A stretch of 10,108 bases of DNA from a bacterium. Its GTDB lineage: Bacteria > CBDUZB01 > JAGLHV01. Position numbers and translations under genes: made by a program. Each line of letters begins with the position of its first letter. Within the stretch, counting starts at the first letter, position 1. Below are positions 1 through 6,611 of this stretch, in pieces. Location of the stretch: positions 1 to 10,108 of the forward strand of contig JAGLHV010000026.1 in NCBI GenBank assembly GCA_023143305.1. The letters run 5' to 3'. The notes beneath the pieces are model-generated. The model saw nothing but the letters and a program-made list of their open reading frames with translations, was not told the DNA's origin and made no database searches.

Positions 1-401
1 TCTTCTTTCTTATTATCAGAGGGCTTATTCTTTATTTCTTTTCGTTCCTTTGCTTCTTTCTTGAGTCCTTCAAAAAGATTACTTTTTTTACTATCTTTTT
101 CCTTTTCTTTCTCTCCCCCTTTTGATATTTTACCTTCCGATTGTAATTCAAAGACCTGTTCTATTTTCCTATCACCTTCACCTTCTTCCTGGGGTCCCGG
201 CATCGACTTACCGGAAATACATCGATCACACCCAGAAAGGATAACATCTCGATCAAGGTTATATTTATCTCTGACTTCATCAATGACTCCTTCTCTACCA
301 GAGGAAATAGCAAAACAACATTCAAAGCAAATATTATCATTAAGGACCTGACATACAATAATTTTATCTGCCTTTTTATTACATAATATACACTTACCCA
401 T
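1..401 (-). CDS. Cysteine-rich, probably zinc-binding protein (partial, runs off left edge)
   Basis: The frame opens at the ATG at 401 and stays open to the window edge, giving the first 133 residues with no stop. A G-rich Shine-Dalgarno (GGGGGGAG, 407-414) lies just upstream. The N-terminal 65 residues hold eight cysteines: C4-x2-C7, C17, C25-x2-C28 with C29, and C58-x2-C61. Paired CxxC motifs like these usually bind zinc in zinc-ribbon or treble-clef folds, so metal binding is inferred. After about residue 66 the protein becomes low-complexity and highly charged, rich in Lys and Glu, and looks like a disordered linker. What follows is outside the window. There is no signal peptide, so the visible part should be cytoplasmic. 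It starts 72 nt after the PP2C gene on the same strand and is probably the last visible gene of that operon. I do not recognise the family. It could be an adaptor for the phosphatase/FHA pair or the head of a larger protein. Confidence 0.75.
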   Translation of the reverse strand, partial: MGKCILCNKKADKIIVCQVLNDNICFECCFAISSGREGVIDEVRDKYNLDRDVILSGCDRCISGKSMPGPQEEGEGDRKIEQVFELQSEGKISKGGEKEKEKDSKKSNLFEGLKKEAKERKEIKNKPSDNKKE

Positions 402-406
402 AATAT

Positions 407-414
407 CTCCCCCC
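407..414 (-). promoter_or_regulatory. G-rich ribosome binding site of the Cys-rich gene
   Basis: On the coding strand the sequence is GGGGGGAGATATT followed by the ATG at 401. The GGAG core supports this start codon. It is preceded by a run of six G (409-414), one of several G tracts at gene starts in this window. Confidence 0.6.
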
Positions 415-473
415 AATACTTTTTATACCCCTCTTACAATTTATTTAAAATTCAAACCAAATATAGCCTCTTA

Positions 474-1991
474 TTATTCAATAACAATACTTTTAACTTC
501 ATCCAGAGCAAGAGAAAATGATTCTCGCCACAAAACCTCATTTCCTTTTTTGATTTTAATCGAATGCATTCCTACAGCCAAATCCTTTGTTTGAATCACA
601 CACAACTGATTAATATCCAGGTCTACCCGTTGATCATCTATATATATCTTTGAACCCTGAGGTAATTCTTTTTCAAAACCTAAAACAAAATTAATTTGCG
701 CCTGAGGAACTAAAGTCTCACAAATTTTAATTTCATCATTAGCCACAACAAATACACTGACAACTCTTTCTTTATAGTCAATTCTTTTTAAACCTATTTT
801 ATAAGGTCTTTCTTTTCTTTCCGGTAAAGTTAATTCTGCAGGGGTTCTTTTTATCGATTTACGCCCATCAACAAACACTATTGCTCCTGGAGGAACGGTT
901 TCAATCTTTACTTTGCCGGAAATAACTTCTTCTTCAGTAGTAAATGAAACTTTTTCTACTTCCTCTTTCTTTCCTGAACCTTTATATATTAAAACCAAAA
1001 ACACCATTAACATACTAGAAAATAAAACCATTCCGCTAAAAAATAAAGGATTTTGCCAAACTTTTTTATTACTCACTAATATACCTATTTTTTCATCATC
1101 CGATTCACTATACATCTTTGCTAATAATTCATCTTCCAGCTGCAAAACAGTATTTTCCTCTTCGGATATAGTAATTATAGATTCAAGAGGATTATTCTTT
1201 CGATCAATTATCCCCTTTTTATTATCATTTTTTATCAATAAAATCTCAACAGAAATATTATCAGGCCCTCCTTTTTCATTAGCCAAATTAATAAGATTTT
1301 CGCAGGCTAAATTTATATCGCCTTTAGCGTTCATGACAGCACTACAAATTTCTTCATCTTCTACTACTGCCGTAAGCCCATCAGAACAAAGAATAAACAA
1401 ATCATCACTAAAAACAGGTTCTATCCTGATATCCACCTTAACCATTCCTTTTGTCCCCAAAGCACGTGTAATTACATTTTTTTGTCTAAAACTTCTGGCT
1501 TCTTCTTCATTTATTTCTTTATCCTGAAGTAATTCATTAACCCATGAATGATCTTGAGTTAATCTTTTTATTTTCCCTTTTCTCATTCGATAAACTCTAC
1601 TATCACCCACATGCGCAACACAAATATCGTTTCCATCTAAAACCACTGCAACAACAGTAGTCCCCATACCCCGTAAATAAGGATATTTAACAGCTAGTCT
1701 AAATATTCTACGATTAGCAAGACGAATTGCTTCAACTAAATTACATGCTTTAAGTGAAAGAGCAGATTTTTTTAATTCCGGCCGTAAAGACAAAAAATTT
1801 CCGTTTTTAATGAGTTTTATATAATTTATAATTGTTTCTACCGCTACAGCACTGGCTATATCACCTGCCGATTGCCCACCCATTCCATCACAAACAAGAT
1901 AAAGGTTTTCTTGCACATATTTTCCCATTTTATCTTCATTTAAAGAACGTTTCTTTCCTACATCCGTTTGGGAAGCCATTCTTAGCAACAT
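474..1991 (-). CDS. Membrane-anchored PP2C-family Ser/Thr phosphatase with extracytoplasmic PEGA domain
   Basis: The 505-residue protein has an N-terminal PPM/PP2C catalytic domain (about 1-255) that removes phosphate from Ser/Thr using two metal ions. All signature motifs are present: R15-SLNED (D20), DGMGG at 35-39, HVGDSR at 127-132, SDG at 203-205 and GGPDN at 241-245, so it should be active. An acidic linker follows, then one membrane helix at about 316-336 flanked by GSGKK. A PEGA domain comes next, starting near 360 (motif ETVPPGA at 364-370 and TP at 383-384). A further beta-rich segment at 430-505 may be a second, degenerate repeat. By family knowledge the phosphatase faces the cytoplasm, which would place PEGA outside the membrane. 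The first ATG is preferred because AAAGGAGA lies 9 nt upstream; the alternative Met5 would be 21 nt away. It ends in tandem TAA stops. It lies 155 nt downstream of the FHA/propeller gene, a natural partner because FHA domains bind phosphothreonine. No kinase is visible. Confidence 0.93.
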   Translation of the reverse strand: MLLRMASQTDVGKKRSLNEDKMGKYVQENLYLVCDGMGGQSAGDIASAVAVETIINYIKLIKNGNFLSLRPELKKSALSLKACNLVEAIRLANRRIFRLAVKYPYLRGMGTTVVAVVLDGNDICVAHVGDSRVYRMRKGKIKRLTQDHSWVNELLQDKEINEEEARSFRQKNVITRALGTKGMVKVDIRIEPVFSDDLFILCSDGLTAVVEDEEICSAVMNAKGDINLACENLINLANEKGGPDNISVEILLIKNDNKKGIIDRKNNPLESIITISEEENTVLQLEDELLAKMYSESDDEKIGILVSNKKVWQNPLFFSGMVLFSSMLMVFLVLIYKGSGKKEEVEKVSFTTEEEVISGKVKIETVPPGAIVFVDGRKSIKRTPAELTLPERKERPYKIGLKRIDYKERVVSVFVVANDEIKICETLVPQAQINFVLGFEKELPQGSKIYIDDQRVDLDINQLCVIQTKDLAVGMHSIKIKKGNEVLWRESFSLALDEVKSIVIE

Positions 1992-2146
1992 AAAAAAATT
2001 TCTCCTTTTGTCTTATTTCTTATCAACTCTCAGTTAAAAAAAAATACAAAAAAATTACTCAACCATCCCGGACAAATATCAATTTTTGCTTTTTCTTTTC
2101 TACTTAAAGTATAATCTTTTTTAAAAACATATCTTAAATATCCCTA
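1992..2146 (-). other. Leader region between FHA/propeller and phosphatase genes
   Basis: This 155-nt non-coding gap contains the phosphatase Shine-Dalgarno (AAAGGAGA, near 2001-2008). On the coding strand it also has a T7 and a T9 tract (opposite A runs at 2048-2054 and 2036-2044), and a short inverted repeat TACTT-A-AAGTA at 2101-2111. A TATACT hexamer opposite 2108-2113 could be a -10 box but has no convincing -35. I see neither a stable hairpin nor a clear promoter, so read-through from the upstream gene is the simplest reading. Confidence 0.4.
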
Positions 2147-4408
2147 CTAGTTCCTTTTTTCGTTTTTATTATTTTCGAACAAAACCTGGGGTCTTTTTCT
2201 TTTTTTCCTTTTTATAATAAATAAATTTGTAAAAATCGTCATTAATACTAAAAGAAAACCTCCCAAAAATTTAATACAAAAAGGAAACAATTTATTTTCA
2301 AAAGAATATCTTCCTGAATGCCGGGTATTGGAATGAAACATAGGCCAAACTACCTGGTTTTTAAATATTTTTGTGTTAGTCGAATAAACCCCTATTCTAT
2401 TATCCATACAACTACTTACAATATCAAGATATCCATTTCCTTGCACATCGCCTACTACAGCAGAAGCAGTAATAGGTATAGACGAAATTTTTTCTTTAAA
2501 CAAAAGACGGTTTACTTTATCAGAAAGATTGGCTCTACCTCTCAAAACATATAAACTTCCGTCTTCATTACCAATTATTATATCCGCTATTCCGTCCTTA
2601 TCCAGATCAGCCAGGGCAGGTGAAGAAATTATTCTGTTTTCTACCCCCGTATCATACTTCCAAAGAAGCTCTCCGGAAATCCCCTTTATAGCAAATATTC
2701 CCCCATTACAACTGGCAACAATAATATCCAGATTGTTATCGCCGTCTAAATCTGTTAAAACCGGTGAAGAATAATAAAAAGGAGAAATTTTTTCTGAAAT
2801 TGGTTCAATATAATAAGGGTCCCAAAGTAATTCTTTATCATCTCCTCTCACCACAGATACATAATATTGTTTATCAGCAATTACAACATCCGGGATTTGA
2901 TCTCCATCCAAATCACCCTCAGCTGCTGTTGGAGTTATTTCGTTAAGCGGCAAATAAATACCCAGATTTTTATTTATCACTTCTGTAAGGTATATAATAT
3001 TATCTACCTCTGCTTTACCATTAAAAAAATACAATTTCCCCTCAATAGTTCCAACAACTGTTTTAGCACTTCCCCTTTCTACAAATACCATAGGGGAAGA
3101 ATAAATATTTCCTACCACATTTTTTATTTCTATTTTAGATTCAAAAAGAGGAGAATAAATAAAATAAACCCTTCCCTGTTCAGAACAAATTACTATATCC
3201 AGCCAGTTATCCCCATCTAAGTCATAAACTACCGGAGAAGAACGCAAATTCCCCCCCAATATTTCACTTTTATAAATCAATTTACCGGTAGGCCCATCGA
3301 TAATATAAAGGCAAGAATCATTCGAACCAATAATAATGTCTTTCGCACCATCTCCATTCATATCTATCAAAGAAGGCGATGATACTATTTTAGTTCCTAT
3401 TTTAACAGGTTCTTCCCATATCTTTTCTCCTGTTTTACCACTCCAGGCATAAAGATATCCGCCGGTCGTAGCAAGGACAATTTCATTTCGCCCATCGTTA
3501 TTCAAATCTCCTATTGCCGGAGAAGAAGTAATTGCATAAACTTCTTCTGAAGAAAAGTAATCAGGAGTCTGCTGTAAAATTTCTCTTTCTTCATCCGTTT
3601 TAAAAGTCATAAAGAGTTTCATCGTAAACATATTCGGCTTATGTTTAATTATCAAAATTCCTCTTATTCCGAAATAAAATAAAAATAAGCCCGTTAAAAC
3701 AAGCGCTGCTGATAAAAATTTAAAAAAAGGATATTTGAATCTCACCAGAAAAATACCTGCTTTGGTAGGAGGAGAATAATCATGGTCATCTTCCTCTACA
3801 AATCTGAAAATCGTACGTCCGATTAGAATTTCATCCTTAGACTGCAAAAGAATCGATTCATCTTCTCCTACTTCTTTTTTATTAACAAATGTTCTGTTTC
3901 TGCTTCTTTTGTCAGTTAAAACATATTGGTTATCCTGAAAAGTAATAGTCGCATGTCTTCGTGAAACGCTGGGATCAACATTTCCCCAGAGAATAATTTC
4001 ATTAAAAACATCACTCCTTCCAATTCTCGTTTCACCATACTCTAATTCATATTTTTTACCTTCAAAAGCACCATGAATACCCAGCAAATTATACGACTTT
4101 AATTCTTTTTTTCTTCTTTGAATTTTTTCTCTTAAAACCAAAGAATAAGGACTTATTCCAATTTCATCATTAACTTTTAATTGACTACTTTCTATTTTTT
4201 TCCCGTTCACTAAAGTCCCATAAGCGGTTTTTAAATCCTGAACTACAAACTGGCTATTTTCTTTCTTTATTATGCAATGTTGTAAAGAAACCATCTTATC
4301 TTCAATTCTAATATCACACTCTTCCGCACTACCTACAACAATTTGCCGGTCATCCAAAATACATTCTAAAATAATTTCTGCTTTTTTCTTTAACACTAAT
4401 TTAAACAT
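2147..4408 (-). CDS. Tandem FHA domains, membrane helix, eight-repeat FG-GAP/VCBS beta-propeller, second membrane helix
   Basis: The 753-residue protein begins with two FHA domains. FHA1 (about 1-95) keeps S41..H44 and GTLVNG (64-69) but has Ser27 where the phosphate-binding Arg normally sits, so it is probably degenerate. FHA2 (about 107-205) has IGR (129-131), SRRH (149-152) and NRTFVN (171-176) and should read phosphothreonine. A membrane helix spans about 231-254. It is followed by eight repeats with the pattern SSPxxxDxDxDG, whose D/G-rich loops begin near 301, 349, 396, 499, 553, 601 and 654. The repeat near 439 has lost its calcium-type loop. Repeat spacing is 47-56 residues, as expected for FG-GAP/VCBS propeller blades. 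A closing WPMFHSNTRHSGR motif (688-700), typical of such proteins, precedes a second helix (about 709-732) and a very basic tail. Positive-inside logic puts FHA and tail in the cytoplasm and the propeller outside. The gene lies 56 nt after the SLH-like gene and upstream of the phosphatase. It is probably a sensor or scaffold; the ligand is unknown. Confidence 0.9.
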   Translation of the reverse strand: MFKLVLKKKAEIILECILDDRQIVVGSAEECDIRIEDKMVSLQHCIIKKENSQFVVQDLKTAYGTLVNGKKIESSQLKVNDEIGISPYSLVLREKIQRRKKELKSYNLLGIHGAFEGKKYELEYGETRIGRSDVFNEIILWGNVDPSVSRRHATITFQDNQYVLTDKRSRNRTFVNKKEVGEDESILLQSKDEILIGRTIFRFVEEDDHDYSPPTKAGIFLVRFKYPFFKFLSAALVLTGLFLFYFGIRGILIIKHKPNMFTMKLFMTFKTDEEREILQQTPDYFSSEEVYAITSSPAIGDLNNDGRNEIVLATTGGYLYAWSGKTGEKIWEEPVKIGTKIVSSPSLIDMNGDGAKDIIIGSNDSCLYIIDGPTGKLIYKSEILGGNLRSSPVVYDLDGDNWLDIVICSEQGRVYFIYSPLFESKIEIKNVVGNIYSSPMVFVERGSAKTVVGTIEGKLYFFNGKAEVDNIIYLTEVINKNLGIYLPLNEITPTAAEGDLDGDQIPDVVIADKQYYVSVVRGDDKELLWDPYYIEPISEKISPFYYSSPVLTDLDGDNNLDIIVASCNGGIFAIKGISGELLWKYDTGVENRIISSPALADLDKDGIADIIIGNEDGSLYVLRGRANLSDKVNRLLFKEKISSIPITASAVVGDVQGNGYLDIVSSCMDNRIGVYSTNTKIFKNQVVWPMFHSNTRHSGRYSFENKLFPFCIKFLGGFLLVLMTIFTNLFIIKRKKRKRPQVLFENNKNEKRN
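3251..3257 (-). repeat. G7 homopolymer inside the FHA/propeller coding sequence
   Basis: Seven consecutive G on the coding strand span the last base of Leu384 and the codons of Gly385-Gly386, in the linker before the third propeller repeat. A one-base slip here would truncate the protein in the propeller. Runs this long are rare in AT-rich coding DNA, but the two Gly codons could also be a chance choice. Confidence 0.85.
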
Positions 4409-4410
4409 TA

Positions 4411-4417
4411 CCCCCCC
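4411..4417 (-). promoter_or_regulatory. G7 tract serving as the Shine-Dalgarno of the FHA/propeller gene
   Basis: The coding strand reads GCAGGGGGGGTA directly before the ATG at 4408. The AGG at its upstream end gives a usable 7-nt spacing, so the run itself fills the spacer. A change in tract length would change the spacing and possibly translation. Confidence 0.55.
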
Positions 4418-4464
4418 TGCTCTTTTAAAAAATAATTGTTTATTACCGTTTTTTTTCTAAAACA

Positions 4465-5334
4465 CTATTTTCTTTTTCTTCTTCTGGAATTAATTTTCCG
4501 AACTTCTTTGCTCAGGGCTTTTTTAACTTTACGGGAATTACTAAGCATATTAGCAAACATATCTTCTCCTATTTCTTCACTAAGTTCTTCTAATAAACTC
4601 ATTTTTTCCTTCACCGCAATAAATTCTGCCCGTATTTTTTTAGGAATAGGAATATTACCCATTAAACGAGGTAAATCTTTCCGAACCTCTCTGATAATTT
4701 TTTTCATATCTACCGAACCCCTTACCTGCATTGATGAAGAACTTTTATCTAGTACTGCCTTAACCTCTTTTCTTATCACCATTTTAACTTGAGGAGAAGT
4801 ACGAATAATTCGGCTAATTGCACCCACACTAGTGGTTTTTCCACCTTTTCCTGCACTTAAAAAATCTATTTTTTCCTCTAAAAGATCAATCCTCTGTTCG
4901 GTTTTTTGAGTTAAAGCTCCGCCTTTTGCCAGCAATGGTAATTCTTTTTTAATTTCAGATAATATCATACCCATATTCTCTTTACCTACTCCTCCTTTTT
5001 GCAAAACAGCCAACTGCTGTTTTGTTTTATTTAATTGAGTAGTTAAATTACGCACTTTTTTATCCAACACTTTTTGATATTCCATTAAAGTACGAGTAAA
5101 TTTATCATATTCATAAAGAGCCACAAGCAAATCTTCCCTTTTTATCGTTGCTGTTGGACGAAAATATCCTTTTCCATATTTACCAATAAAACTGTTTAAC
5201 ACCCCATTCGTTTTAAACTTTCTAATTATATTTCTAATCTTAGGCTTGACATCTTTATACTCTTGAGCATTAAGTTTCATTGGCAAAATCAACAGACCTA
5301 ACATCAATACTACTTTTAAAATCCTTTGTTTCAT
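4465..5334 (-). CDS. Secreted SLH-like domain and coiled-coil envelope protein
   Basis: The 289-residue protein starts with a Sec signal peptide (K-rich start, hydrophobic core at about 8-18, likely cleavage after LNA at 21-23). There is no lipobox cysteine. Residues 25-77 resemble an S-layer-homology domain: YKDV at the start, a helix, GYFRPTATIKRED (56-68) and a final helix. SLH domains bind secondary wall polymers or pyruvylated peptidoglycan. A coiled coil follows at about 80-112, then further charged helical segments with Gly/Lys-rich breaks (113-117, 137-139, 162-166) and an extremely basic end (SRRRKRK). There is no C-terminal membrane anchor or porin barrel, unlike Thermotoga Omp-alpha or the SLH porins. 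It therefore looks like a periplasmic, wall-attached structural or adaptor protein. The start is supported by a promoter and by AGGGGGT 9 nt upstream. It is the first gene of the unit that continues into the FHA and PP2C genes, which suggests an envelope role for the set. SLH assignment is moderately sure; exact function is unknown. Confidence 0.8.
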   Translation of the reverse strand: MKQRILKVVLMLGLLILPMKLNAQEYKDVKPKIRNIIRKFKTNGVLNSFIGKYGKGYFRPTATIKREDLLVALYEYDKFTRTLMEYQKVLDKKVRNLTTQLNKTKQQLAVLQKGGVGKENMGMILSEIKKELPLLAKGGALTQKTEQRIDLLEEKIDFLSAGKGGKTTSVGAISRIIRTSPQVKMVIRKEVKAVLDKSSSSMQVRGSVDMKKIIREVRKDLPRLMGNIPIPKKIRAEFIAVKEKMSLLEELSEEIGEDMFANMLSNSRKVKKALSKEVRKINSRRRKRK

Positions 5335-5343
5335 TTATTCTTA

Positions 5344-5349
5344 CCCCCT
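5344..5349 (-). promoter_or_regulatory. Ribosome binding site of the SLH-like gene
   Basis: The coding strand reads AGGGGG followed by nine nucleotides (TAAGAATAA) and the ATG at 5334. Spacing is normal, and the signal-peptide start directly behind it supports this initiation codon. It is a G-rich variant of the usual GGAGG. Confidence 0.6.
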
Positions 5350-5372
5350 ATATTTCAAATTATTTCTTTATA

Positions 5373-5401
5373 AAAGTATCATAAATATATTCTTTTGTCA
5401 A
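5373..5401 (-). promoter_or_regulatory. Predicted sigma70-type promoter of the envelope-signalling unit
   Basis: On the minus strand a perfect -35 box TTGACA (5401-5396) is followed by a 17-nt spacer and a -10 box TACTTT (5378-5373), which keeps the key TA...T positions. Transcription would begin near 5366, giving a leader of about 30 nt that contains the AGGGGG ribosome site. It lies in the 251-nt gap that separates the polysaccharide operon from the SLH/FHA/PP2C genes, the expected place for an operon start. It is a sequence match only. Confidence 0.5.
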
Positions 5402-5585
5402 TTAGATTTTGCCTGTCTACTTCTCTCTAATAAATTAGTCTTCTAAAAACTGTAATTTTTATAAAATAATACTAATAATAATACTGTTTTCCATCTACAG
5501 TAAGAAACTAAATTATAAAGTTATTTTACTGCTAAAAGCTTTTAACGAATAACATTTTTAGTGTATATAAAAAAAATATTTAATT

Positions 5586-6587
5586 TTAAAACTTTACACT
5601 CTGCTCTATTTTTGTAATATTTTGCTTAATCCAATCAATTGTTTTTTCTAACCCGGTGGAAAACTCTACTTTGGGTTCATACCCTAAAATTTTCCTTGCT
5701 TTGACAATAGATGCTCTTCTACAGCTTGCTTTATCCCATTTTCTTCTTTCCTGAAAAATTATTTCTTTATTATTTAAACTACTATTTATTGATTTTGCTA
5801 AATCAATAATCTTCGTTTCTTTTCCTGAAGCAAGGTTTATTGCCTCACCGACTGCTTGAGGAATTACCCCGGCAGCTAAAATACCCTTGACTATATCTTC
5901 TACATAAGTAAAATCCCTTGTTTCCCTGCCTGTCCCGGTAATAGGCAAAGGATGCTTATGCATTGCCCAATAAATAAAATTAGGGATAACATTTCGATAT
6001 TTGCCGGGTATTTCTCCCGGACCATAAACATTAAAAAACCTTAATCTTACTACCGGTAAAGAATAATAATTGTAAAAAAAATTACAATATAATTCCCCTA
6101 CTAACTTAGTAACCTGATAAGGGGTATCCAGATTTATTGATATATAATCTTCTTTTAGAGGTAAGGGGGCATGATTACCATAAACAGAACATCCGGAAGA
6201 AGCATAAACAATTTTTTTTACCCCTGACAAATTAGCTTGCTGAAGAATCCTTAATGTCCCTATCCCACTTACCATTAAATCTCTTTGAGGATGTTCAACA
6301 GAATTTTGGTTGGCAAATAAAGCAGCTAAATGAAACACATAATCCGGCTTTTCCGAAAAAAGTTCTTTTAACAATGTTTCATTTAAAATATCCCCTTCAA
6401 CAAAAACAAGATTGGAAACTTCAGGAATATTCCATCTTGAAGAAGAAGAAAGATCATCTATAATAACAATTTTTTTTAATTCCAACTCAGCTAAAGCGTA
6501 AATTAAATTACTCCCGATACAGCCGGCACCACCGGTAATAAGTACTTTTTTATTTTTATATTCTTTTAAAAAATTATTTTTTACCAT
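5586..6587 (-). CDS. Extended-SDR NAD-dependent nucleotide-sugar epimerase/dehydratase
   Basis: The 333-residue protein has the normal length for UDP-sugar 4-epimerases and relatives. The NAD-binding motif GGAGCIG is at 19-25, acidic residues D44-D45 end the second strand to hold the adenosine ribose, and HLAA is at 86-89. SSGCSVYG (130-137) is close to the SSGGAVYG variant seen in many GalE-like enzymes. The catalytic pair is Y157 and K161 (YQVTK). RFFNVYGP (183-190) and RETRDFTYVEDI (221-232) are the typical sugar-nucleotide-binding segments. The likely reaction is NAD-assisted oxidation and reduction at C4 of a UDP-hexose or UDP-HexNAc, but dehydratase or decarboxylase relatives cannot be excluded. 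It is the third gene of the polysaccharide operon, 24 nt after the glycosyltransferase. Initiation is slightly odd: the G8 tract lies 15 nt upstream of the ATG and AGGG lies only 3 nt upstream. No better in-frame start is visible. Confidence 0.88.
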   Translation of the reverse strand: MVKNNFLKEYKNKKVLITGGAGCIGSNLIYALAELELKKIVIIDDLSSSSRWNIPEVSNLVFVEGDILNETLLKELFSEKPDYVFHLAALFANQNSVEHPQRDLMVSGIGTLRILQQANLSGVKKIVYASSGCSVYGNHAPLPLKEDYISINLDTPYQVTKLVGELYCNFFYNYYSLPVVRLRFFNVYGPGEIPGKYRNVIPNFIYWAMHKHPLPITGTGRETRDFTYVEDIVKGILAAGVIPQAVGEAINLASGKETKIIDLAKSINSSLNNKEIIFQERRKWDKASCRRASIVKARKILGYEPKVEFSTGLEKTIDWIKQNITKIEQSVKF

Positions 6588-6602
6588 AACCCTAAATAAA
6601 AT

Positions 6603-6610
6603 CCCCCCCC
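6603..6610 (-). repeat. G8 homopolymer between glycosyltransferase stop and epimerase start
   Basis: Eight consecutive G on the coding strand begin 1 nt after the TAA of the glycosyltransferase gene and end 15 nt before the epimerase ATG. GGGGGA could act as a distant Shine-Dalgarno. It is the longest G run in this AT-rich window and a candidate slippage site in the translation-initiation region. Confidence 0.8.
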
Positions 6611-6611
6611 T

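Noticed and set aside
61..351. 96-residue open frame on the plus strand
   Set aside because: Ser/Phe/Pro-rich shadow of the Lys/Glu-rich coding sequence on the opposite strand.
161..358. 65-residue open frame on the minus strand
   Set aside because: It overlaps the Cys-rich gene in another frame, has no ribosome site and a lower-quality composition. The frame starting at 401 has a strong Shine-Dalgarno and ordered CxxC pairs.
913..1527. 204-residue open frame on the plus strand
   Set aside because: It lies wholly antisense to the PP2C gene, whose catalytic and membrane motifs are unambiguous. Its translation is Ser/Phe/Ile-rich, as expected for the complement of an AT-rich gene, and shows no domain.
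2036..2054. Long T tracts on the minus strand upstream of the PP2C gene as an intrinsic terminator
   Set aside because: No stable GC-rich hairpin precedes them. They sit in the leader of the next gene and look like AT-rich spacer.
474..4408. FHA + PP2C pair as part of a type VI secretion locus
   Set aside because: Type VI loci also carry FHA and PP2C proteins, but these lack the propeller/PEGA fusions seen here, and no secretion-sheath, baseplate or VgrG genes are present.
4465..5334. SLH-like protein as an outer-membrane porin or lipoprotein
   Set aside because: At 289 residues, with helical charged sequence to the end, there is no room or pattern for a beta-barrel, and the signal peptide has no lipobox cysteine.
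5482..5502. TACTGT/ACAGTA inverted repeat as terminator of the polysaccharide operon
   Set aside because: The stem is only 6 bp with a 9-nt loop, has few G-C pairs and no T tract after it on the minus strand, so it is too weak to call.
5533..5544. Perfect 12-bp palindrome TAAAAGCTTTTA after the epimerase gene
   Set aside because: With no loop it cannot form a good hairpin, and AT-rich palindromes of this size arise by chance. It has no partner site to support an operator.
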